Assembly (NCBI RefSeq): GCF_009362845.1
Contig: NZ_WHNW01000003.1
Span: forward strand, 143,235-207,234
Length of the DNA: 64,000 nt
Direction of reading: 5' to 3'
Origin: Ostreibacterium oceani
GTDB lineage: Bacteria; Pseudomonadota; Gammaproteobacteria; Cardiobacteriales; Ostreibacteriaceae
In this document: positions 58,242 to 64,000 of the stretch, piece by piece
Layout of the letters: each line of letters begins with the position of its first letter
Numbering within the stretch: position 1 is the first letter of the stretch
Translations under genes and position numbers: made by a program
Notes under the pieces: model-generated
The model's database searches: none
The model's input: only the letters and a program-made list of their open reading frames with translations
Told to the model about the DNA's origin: nothing

Positions 58242-58460
58242 TTAGCGATTTTCTAGCGTGTTGGGTGTTTGATAGGAAGTTCCTTCGACATAGCCGCCGT
58301 CGAGATTTTGATTGCGTGGGATACTATGGCTGTAGCCACGTGTTCTAAAAGACGCAGCCGATTTGTCAGGTGACTGTCTGACTTCGTGGTGGCGCATTGA
58401 GCAACCCGCAGTAAAGGTGGTCAGTGCTAGGCAAGCCATCAGGGTAAATAAAGGTTTCAT
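58242..58460 (-). CDS. Small lipoprotein, unknown
   Basis: This is a 72-residue protein with a lipobox signal (ACLALTTFTAGCSMRHH). The mature part is short, polar and rich in Ser/Arg/Asn (SFRTRGYSHSIPRNQNLDGG). No family is recognised. The ribosome binding site GGAG precedes ATG 58460. It lies next to other small envelope genes on the minus strand. Confidence 0.7.
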   Translation of the reverse strand: MKPLFTLMACLALTTFTAGCSMRHHEVRQSPDKSAASFRTRGYSHSIPRNQNLDGGYVEGTSYQTPNTLENR

Positions 58461-58599
58461 TGTATTCTCCGAGTAATTTTTGATAACAAGTGATTGTTTA
58501 AAGCCATTGTTTAAAACTATTGTTTAAAGCTATTGTAAAGCGTCGATAGCAAAAAGGCGAATATATAGCGTTACTTATAGCGTTATTTATCGTCGATGG

Positions 58600-58860
58600 T
58601 TAATTGATAAAAGGGAAATGAGAGTTGCTGGCGCACCGAAAATCGTATTGATTATTCTCAAACAAGCCATGCGTGCAATTGGCTTTGAGTGCTTCGATGG
58701 CTTTGGGGCGGTAATCACCTGCACCTTTTTTATCCAACGGAATGCCTGCGTCAATTAAAATACGGTCGCTTTCTTGAAGCGCGTCGTAATAAGGCTTTAA
58801 TCCATCGTAAAGGACATAGCCGATACCTGCTAAAATCACTAAAAAAATAACTTTTCCCAT
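58600..58860 (-). CDS. Small membrane-anchored protein, unknown
   Basis: This is an 86-residue protein with one N-terminal membrane helix (VIFLVILAGIGYVLYDGL) and a polar C-terminal part containing two cysteines (NCTHGLF, FRCASNS). The family is not recognised. It could be a periplasm-facing anchored protein with a disulfide. The start ATG 58860 is the obvious one. Confidence 0.65.
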   Translation of the reverse strand: MGKVIFLVILAGIGYVLYDGLKPYYDALQESDRILIDAGIPLDKKGAGDYRPKAIEALKANCTHGLFENNQYDFRCASNSHFPFIN

Positions 58861-59006
58861 AGTAATATCCTATTCTAATAATTTGCTGTAATAATCTGTT
58901 GTAACGACCTCATAGTTAGTGTCGTTAATATCAGGCGTTAAAAAAATAATAATAATTTGATGCTAATTGTAGCGAATTTATCCGTTTTGGCAACCTTATT
59001 TAGCCG

Positions 59007-59753
59007 TTATTTAACGGTTTTAAAACATAAATCTCGCACTTCGTGCCCTAATTTGAGACCACGTCGTTCAAATTTGGTTTCGGGGCGGTAACTGGGTTTT
59101 TCTTTTGGGTTGTTCGTGATGTCGCTAAAACCCGCTAGAGACGCCATCACATCAACAACGTGTTCGGCATAGGGTACCCAGTCGGTTGCCACGTGAAAAA
59201 TTGCATCGGGCTTTAACACGCGGTGCAACGCACGGCAAAAATGGGGCTGTACAAGGCGGCGTTTAAAGTGTCTTTTTTTATGCCAAGGGTCAGGGAAAAA
59301 CAGTTGCACACGGTCTAGGCAATTGTCAGGCAACATGTGTTCGATAAACTCAACGGCATCATGTGCTATGATTTTGACGTTTTGGCAGGCATTTTCTTGG
59401 GCGAGTAATAAAGCGCGCCCGACGCCGGGGCGATGGACTTCTGCACCGATAAATAGCGTTTCAGGGTGATTTTTCGCTATGGTAATAAAAGACTCACCAT
59501 TGCCAAAACCTATTTCTAGGACGACTTGGGGGTATTTTTTTTCGGCAATTGTACCCATGTCCATTCGTCGTTTGGTAAAATCGATACCAAACGCAGGCCA
59601 ATATTCAGTCAGCGCTTGCCGTTGTCCATCGGTTAATCGGCCGTGGTGTCTGACAAAGCTTTTGATGGGCGGTGAGTTTTCGCTTAGCTGTCTGCCAGTG
59701 CTTTTATCAGGGCTTCTGTCAGGGCTTTGCGATGTGTCTTTGAAATCAGTCAC
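59007..59753 (-). CDS. trmB: tRNA (guanine-N7-)-methyltransferase TrmB
   Basis: TrmB methylates G46 of tRNAs with S-adenosylmethionine. The 248-residue protein carries VVLEIGFGNGESFITIAKNHPE (SAM site), EVHRPGVGRAL, VQLFFPDPWHKKRHFKRRLVQPHF and the C-terminal YRPETKFERRGLKLGHEVRDL. The first ~25 residues are polar and contain short repeats; ATG codons are limited, so the start at 59753 stands. Confidence 0.95.
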   Translation of the reverse strand: MTDFKDTSQSPDRSPDKSTGRQLSENSPPIKSFVRHHGRLTDGQRQALTEYWPAFGIDFTKRRMDMGTIAEKKYPQVVLEIGFGNGESFITIAKNHPETLFIGAEVHRPGVGRALLLAQENACQNVKIIAHDAVEFIEHMLPDNCLDRVQLFFPDPWHKKRHFKRRLVQPHFCRALHRVLKPDAIFHVATDWVPYAEHVVDVMASLAGFSDITNNPKEKPSYRPETKFERRGLKLGHEVRDLCFKTVK

Positions 59754-59810
59754 GTTGAATATCAGTTGCGCTAAATATACCGTTACTTTGAAATGAAAAT
59801 TTGACGTGAG

Positions 59811-60035
59811 TTATTGTTTTTTGTTTTGTTGGAAAAACGCCTCTAACTCAACGACATCTCGGCTGGGTAGTACACAATAGCTCTCCGCGCCATCATTCAC
59901 GCTTTTTATTTCACCGCCGACATCACGACAAAAATCACGGGCGTTGGTAGCGCTAGATTGGGGTTGATTAGACGCGCATGCACCGATGAGTAGTGTTGCA
60001 GCGATTGTGGTGGCGTAAATACCTTTTTGATTCAT
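59811..60035 (-). CDS. Small DUF333-like lipoprotein
   Basis: This is a 74-residue lipoprotein (signal ending LLIGACASNQ) with the short pattern ARDFCRDVGGEIKSVNDGAESYCVLPSRDVVELEAFFQ, which resembles DUF333 (the YoaF/putative hemolysin group): cysteine, glycine pair, then a second Cys followed by LP. Role unknown. A clear ribosome binding site (AGGAGG) precedes ATG 60035. Confidence 0.8.
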   Translation of the reverse strand: MNQKGIYATTIAATLLIGACASNQPQSSATNARDFCRDVGGEIKSVNDGAESYCVLPSRDVVELEAFFQQNKKQ

Positions 60036-60100
60036 GGTGTTCCTCCTAATAGTGGGTCGTTGGTTATTTCATTTGTCGGTGGTTTAGCAGTGTATCCAAA

Positions 60101-60961
60101 TTAATCGTGCCGCAAATTAATCGTGCCGTGATAAACCGTGCGCGCAGGGCCTGCCATCCAAATATGCCCCGCTTGATCAATACGAATACGAATTTCTCCA
60201 CCGCGTACTTTAACGCAAACGGGCGCATTAATTGCATCAATTGCATTAACTGCTTGTGCGGCATAGACTGCGGCGCAGACACCTGTGCCGCAGGCATCGG
60301 TTTCACCCGCGCCGCGCTCGTAAGTGCGTTGTGTGGCGGTGTGTTTGTCTAGTATTTCAATAAAATTCACATTAACCGATTCGGGAAAATAATCAGATTG
60401 TTGGATGTGCTTAGCCAGCGTTTCAATCGATTGCTGCCACAAGTTGCTAATAAATAAGACCACATGCGGATTCCCCATCGATAAGACACTAACGGGCAGG
60501 GGGGCGCCGTCAATGATAATGTCATAGCTTGCCGCGGGATTTTGTGCGCTGGCGTCTATATTAAATGGAATATCGCGTGGCGCTAAAATTGGTTTACCCA
60601 TATCGACTTCGATATCGTCGTCGTTTCGATAGGTGATATACAGGGGGCCTTTTTTTATATTCACGCACAAGGTATGTTTGTCCGTGAGGCGTTGATCGAT
60701 AACAAATTTGGCAAAGCAACGCGCGCCATTGCCACAATGCTCGACTTCGCTACCATCACAGTTGAAAATACGGTAATTAAAATCCACCGATGGCGTGCTA
60801 GGTGGCTCGACAACGAGTAGTTGGTCGAACCCAATCCCTGTTTTGCGATTGCCCAATTTGGCGATGGTGGCACTATCTAGGGAAAACGGGGTCTGCGTGG
60901 CATCGATCACGACAAAGTCATTGCCCAGTCCGTGCATTTTGTGAAAGGTTAAAGTCGTCAT
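60101..60961 (-). CDS. dapF: Diaminopimelate epimerase
   Basis: DapF converts LL- to meso-diaminopimelate for lysine and peptidoglycan. The 286-residue protein has FHKMHGLGNDFVVID at the start and the two catalytic cysteines in CDGSEVEHCGNGARC and TDACGTGVCAA. It is separate from lysA here. The start overlaps the end of trmO by 4 bp (ATGA), so both are on one transcript. Confidence 0.97.
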   Translation of the reverse strand: MTTLTFHKMHGLGNDFVVIDATQTPFSLDSATIAKLGNRKTGIGFDQLLVVEPPSTPSVDFNYRIFNCDGSEVEHCGNGARCFAKFVIDQRLTDKHTLCVNIKKGPLYITYRNDDDIEVDMGKPILAPRDIPFNIDASAQNPAASYDIIIDGAPLPVSVLSMGNPHVVLFISNLWQQSIETLAKHIQQSDYFPESVNVNFIEILDKHTATQRTYERGAGETDACGTGVCAAVYAAQAVNAIDAINAPVCVKVRGGEIRIRIDQAGHIWMAGPARTVYHGTINLRHD

Positions 60962-61809
60962 GATGGATTGATTGGTTTCTTTATTTCTGATTGGTTTGTG
61001 GCTAATTCAGTTGCGCTTAATTTAGCCGTGCTTAGTTCAACCGCGCTTAGTTCAGTTGCTGATAATACGGTCAGTGTATCACCTTCGACTTGCCACGCAA
61101 TAGCTAATGTATAGATTTGGCTGTAATAAATTCGCGGTGATGCAGGTGTGGCTTTGTCCGCGATTTTTTCTGCGCTTCTGCCAGCAGTTTTGCCTGCAGT
61201 TTTGCCGTGATAAGCAGGGCGTGCATCGTGTGCCAATAATTCAGACACGAGCGGCATGACAGGCACGGCATGTTGTTGCTCGTACTGTGTTAATTGTTGC
61301 CTTGCGGTTTCGCGGTAGCGCACGTCAAAGCACCTAACGGGGGCGCTGTTTGCCCAAGTCGATGTCGCGCTGTTGATGCTGTCGGCATAGGGTAGATAGG
61401 GCTTGATGTCATAAATCGGGGTGTTGTCAACCATATCCACCCCCATGACATGGATTTGTTGGTGGGCGCTATCAATCGTATCTAGTTTGACGGCAGATAG
61501 CCCTAAGTTATTGGGGCGAAACGGGCTGCGCGTGGTAAATACGTTGGTTTTTTGGTTGCCACCTAAGCGTGGTGGGCGCACCGCGAGTGATTTGTCGGTA
61601 TGCTGGTGTAGGTGCAGCCCCCAAATAAGCCAATAATGCGAATGGGCGCGAAAATCTTGTAACCTATCCGCATCGGCAAAGTCAGGGCAAAATTGTATGA
61701 TGCCCTTGGCTTGATTGACCAAGCCTGATTGCCTAGGGACGGTGAATTTATCCCGAAACGGTGTGCGAATCCAGGCAATGGGTTCGAGAGATTGGTGGCC
61801 GTCATTCAT
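60958..61809 (-). CDS. trmO: TrmO-like tRNA m6t6A37 methyltransferase
   Basis: TrmO (TsaA/YaeB) adds a methyl group to t6A37 of threonine tRNAs. The 283 residues begin EPIAWIRTPFRDKFTVPRQSGLV and continue ADADRLQDFRAHSHYWLIWGLH, FTTRSPFRPNNLGLSAVKL and GVDMVDNTPIYDIKPYLPYAD, all typical of the TsaA-like fold. The C-terminal ~45 residues carry a repeated ATELSAVELSTAKLSATEL segment from short tandem DNA repeats, beyond the family domain. It is upstream of and coupled to dapF. Confidence 0.92.
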   Translation of the reverse strand: MNDGHQSLEPIAWIRTPFRDKFTVPRQSGLVNQAKGIIQFCPDFADADRLQDFRAHSHYWLIWGLHLHQHTDKSLAVRPPRLGGNQKTNVFTTRSPFRPNNLGLSAVKLDTIDSAHQQIHVMGVDMVDNTPIYDIKPYLPYADSINSATSTWANSAPVRCFDVRYRETARQQLTQYEQQHAVPVMPLVSELLAHDARPAYHGKTAGKTAGRSAEKIADKATPASPRIYYSQIYTLAIAWQVEGDTLTVLSATELSAVELSTAKLSATELATNQSEIKKPINPS

Positions 61810-61856
61810 TGAATATTTATTGATTCACGCTAATTTATTATTGATTTACGCTTGAT

Positions 61857-63449
61857 TTATTGGGCGAGGTGATCGCGTGTATCGGTAAAGTTGACATCAG
61901 GAAAGCGTTCTTGCGCCATGCTTAAATTGACGCGACTTGGCGCAATATAGACCAACTGGTCGTAGTGGTCTTTGGCGAGATACTGCGCGTTTTTGTCGCA
62001 AAATTGCTTAAATAGCTTATCATCGTCGCATTGCACCCAGCGTGCGGTGGTTACCGGGATGGCTTCAAAGGTGCAATTGACATTGTATTCTACCAGTAAC
62101 CGTGATTGTACGACTTCAAATTGCAATACGCCGACCGCGCCTAGAATTAAATCGCTACCCATCACGGGGCGAAAAAACTGGGTTGCGCCTTCTTCGCAGA
62201 GTTGGGCGAGTCCTTTTAATAGGGCTTTCATTTTGAGCGGGTCTTTGATCTGCACGCGGCGAAACAGTTCAGGGGCAAAATCAGGTATGCCTTTGAATTG
62301 CAGCTGTTCGCCAGCGGTAAACGTATCACCGATGCGAATCGTGCCGTGGTTGTGAAGCCCAATGATGTCACCTGCGTAAGCGTCTTCGACATTCTCGCGT
62401 TCGATAGACATAAAAGTCAGCGCGTCTGAGATACGCACATCCCGTGCGAGGCGGACATGGCGGCATTTCATGCCTTTGCTGAATTGCCCCGAGCAAATAC
62501 GCAAAAAAGCCACGCGGTCGCGGTGCTTAGGGTCCATATTGGCTTGGATTTTAAAGACAAAGCCAGTGAAGTGGTTTTCGTCCGCGAGGACGGTGCGCTC
62601 AATGGCATCGTGGGCTCTGGGTGCAGGGGCTTCGTCAACAAAGCCGTCTAGCATTTCGGCAACGCCAAAATTTGAAATGGCAGAGCCAAAATAAACTGGC
62701 GTGAGTTTACCCGCCAAATACGCCTCGCGGTCAAAGGCATTGGATGCCTCGCGAATGAGCGCCACTTCATCACGAAAAGCCGCCGCTTCGTCAGCCCCTA
62801 ATAGGGTGTCTAGCGCCTCGTTATCAATGCCGTGGATAACTTCGGCGGTGTTGATTTGATGGTTTTTGCCGTGCGCGTAGCAGTGAATGGTATCGTTTAG
62901 CAAGTGGTACACGCCTTTGAGGCGTTTGCCCATGCCGATAGGCCACGTAATGGGTGCGCAGCGAATCGATAAATCATTTTCGACTTCATCGAGCAGTTCC
63001 ATGGGGTCGCGACCTTCGCGGTCTAGTTTATTGATAAAGGTGAAAATCGGCGTGTCGCGCAGACGGCAAACGTCCATTAATTTGCGCGTACGGTCTTCTA
63101 CGCCTTTGGCGCAATCAATGACCATCAGTGCCGAATCAACGGCGGTGAGCGTTCGATAGGTGTCTTCTGAGAAATCTTCGTGCCCAGGGGTGTCGAGCAA
63201 GTTGATGATTTTGTCGCGATACGGAAACTGCATAACCGACGAGGTGATAGAAATGCCGCGTTCTTGCTCCATTGCCATCCAGTCCGAGGTGGCGTGTTTG
63301 TCGGATTTGCGGCCTTTGACGGTGCCTGCGCTTTGAATCGCGCCGCCGAAGAGCAGTAGTTTTTCGGTCAGTGTCGTCTTTCCCGCGTCAGGGTGGGAGA
63401 TAATGGCAAAGGTGCGCCGTTGGTTGATTTCTTGGGTGATAGGGTTCAT
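61857..63449 (-). CDS. prfC: Peptide chain release factor 3
   Basis: RF3 is the GTPase that recycles RF1/RF2 after peptide release. The 530-residue protein has the P-loop [15 protein letters not shown], the switch region [32 protein letters not shown] and NKLD, then the EF-G-like domains ending [15 protein letters not shown]. The length and all GTPase motifs are standard. It is preceded by a repeat-rich non-coding region. Confidence 0.98.
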   Translation of the reverse strand: MNPITQEINQRRTFAIISHPDAGKTTLTEKLLLFGGAIQSAGTVKGRKSDKHATSDWMAMEQERGISITSSVMQFPYRDKIINLLDTPGHEDFSEDTYRTLTAVDSALMVIDCAKGVEDRTRKLMDVCRLRDTPIFTFINKLDREGRDPMELLDEVENDLSIRCAPITWPIGMGKRLKGVYHLLNDTIHCYAHGKNHQINTAEVIHGIDNEALDTLLGADEAAAFRDEVALIREASNAFDREAYLAGKLTPVYFGSAISNFGVAEMLDGFVDEAPAPRAHDAIERTVLADENHFTGFVFKIQANMDPKHRDRVAFLRICSGQFSKGMKCRHVRLARDVRISDALTFMSIERENVEDAYAGDIIGLHNHGTIRIGDTFTAGEQLQFKGIPDFAPELFRRVQIKDPLKMKALLKGLAQLCEEGATQFFRPVMGSDLILGAVGVLQFEVVQSRLLVEYNVNCTFEAIPVTTARWVQCDDDKLFKQFCDKNAQYLAKDHYDQLVYIAPSRVNLSMAQERFPDVNFTDTRDHLAQ

Positions 63450-63888
63450 TGAATAGGTCGCTGTAGGTTGTGTTGTTGTCGCTGTTTTGTTGCTGTTGTG
63501 TTGCTGTTGTGTTGCTGATTCTATGGTGCGCTATTGTAACGATTTTGCGGGGAAAAAGCGACATGAAATAATGGCGAAGTAGTGCGTGCGCTAGCTGGTC
63601 GTTTGGCTGGTCGTTTGGCTGACGGGTAGTGTAAACGCTGTGGGTGAGAGTTAGTCTGATTTTCTCGTAAGATATATGACTATTTTTGTTGATTTTTGGC
63701 GTATTAAGCAGTATGATGAACGAGTGTGTGCTAATCATCATAATACATAACAATCAGGCAATCAGTGATAGGCCAATGACAGGCGCTTAACAGAATGCGT
63801 AATAGGCGACGATTATTATTTATGTAATCAGATGATTAATGGGTTTGTGAATGGGTTTATGTGTAAGAAATCCTCGCGTTGTTTACAG
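63450..63888. other. Intergenic region between prfC and the insertion sequence
   Basis: No gene is seen. Tandem ttgttgctgttgtg (63480-63515) and gctggtcgtttg (63594-63620) repeats occur. A sequence beginning TGTAAGAAATCC at 63862 could be the inverted repeat of the adjacent insertion sequence; the other end is outside the window. Confidence 0.45.
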
Positions 63889-64000
63889 TTAGGTTAACTC
63901 AAAGTAGTGACTAAGTATCTCATAAGGTGTTGCGTTGTTCAAACTTTTGTGCGGTTTGACAGTATTGTAAAAATTGATGAATCGATTTAATTCCAATCGT
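63889..64000 (-). mobile_element. Insertion sequence transposase, C-terminal end (cut by window edge)
   Basis: On the minus strand the frame entering from the right edge encodes RLELNRFINFYNTVKPHKSL, then NNATPYEILSHYFELT and a TAA at 63891-63889. This is the C-terminal end of a DDE integrase-core transposase (IS3/IS481 type: Y-N-x-x-x-P-H-x-S-L-x-x-x-T-P). The ORF continues beyond the window, so the element's identity and completeness are unknown. Confidence 0.85.

Noticed and set aside
63388..63753. Minus-strand 121-residue frame upstream of prfC
   Set aside because: It is low complexity from tandem repeats, overlaps the prfC start and resembles no family.

Overview
The window is a bacterial chromosome segment, most likely from a gammaproteobacterium. 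The evidence is the gene order tRNA-fMet/rimP/nusA/infB/rbfA/truB, sdhCDAB, an LptM-type lipoprotein next to lysA, yraN/dolP, BepA, LpxH and a type I-F CRISPR-Cas system. I cannot name the genus from sequence alone.

Layout. Bases 1-7851 carry a type I-F1 CRISPR-Cas locus: the end of cas3 (cut by the window edge, with its last ~55 codons out of frame), csy1, csy2, csy3, cas6f, a terminator, a leader and an array of 41 identical 28-bp repeats with 40 spacers of exactly 32 bp. Bases 7906-8517 hold a HigBA toxin-antitoxin module with a frameshifted toxin. Bases 8788-16827 hold a DUF302 protein, tRNA-fMet, the rimP-nusA-infB-rbfA-truB translation operon and cysZ. Bases 17058-20424 are a bufferin-type (MNIO/DUF692) RiPP cluster with three Cys-rich precursors, two of them apparent lipoproteins. 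From 20529 to 43041 come housekeeping genes: lysA and its lipoprotein, an esterase, an MFS transporter, bepA, asnS, cvfB, a peptidase, PBP4, an L,D-transpeptidase, a TAXI protein, ispG, an SLC13 transporter, tRNA-Lys and sdhCDAB. Then follow rnpB (minus strand), a secreted IgGFc-binding-like protein, a candidate small RNA, an envelope lipoprotein/yraN/nhaD block, lpxH, ppiB, cysS, a cluster of three tRNAs, mutY, tRNA-Pro, clpSA, trmB, dapF, trmO and prfC. The right edge cuts into an insertion sequence.

Most interesting signal. Between cas3 and csy1 lies a two-repeat degenerate mini-CRISPR on the minus strand (1148-1223), with its own consensus -10 box placed so that transcription would begin at the first repeat stem. 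Its first repeat keeps the intact 5' handle CTTAGAAA and its second keeps the Cas6f stem-loop. It encloses a 20-nt spacer instead of 32. That spacer matches 14 of 20 positions of a site in the csy1 promoter (1277-1296). The site is flanked by a CC PAM, and three of the six mismatches fall at positions 6, 12 and 18, which type I effectors do not read. This has the layout of a Cas-regulating crRNA-like RNA (CreR type) by which the Csy complex would repress its own operon.

A second theme is abundant short tandem repeats (10-15 bp units), both between genes and in frame inside conserved enzymes (truB, lysA, mutY, cvfB, the TAXI protein), giving low-complexity protein insertions.
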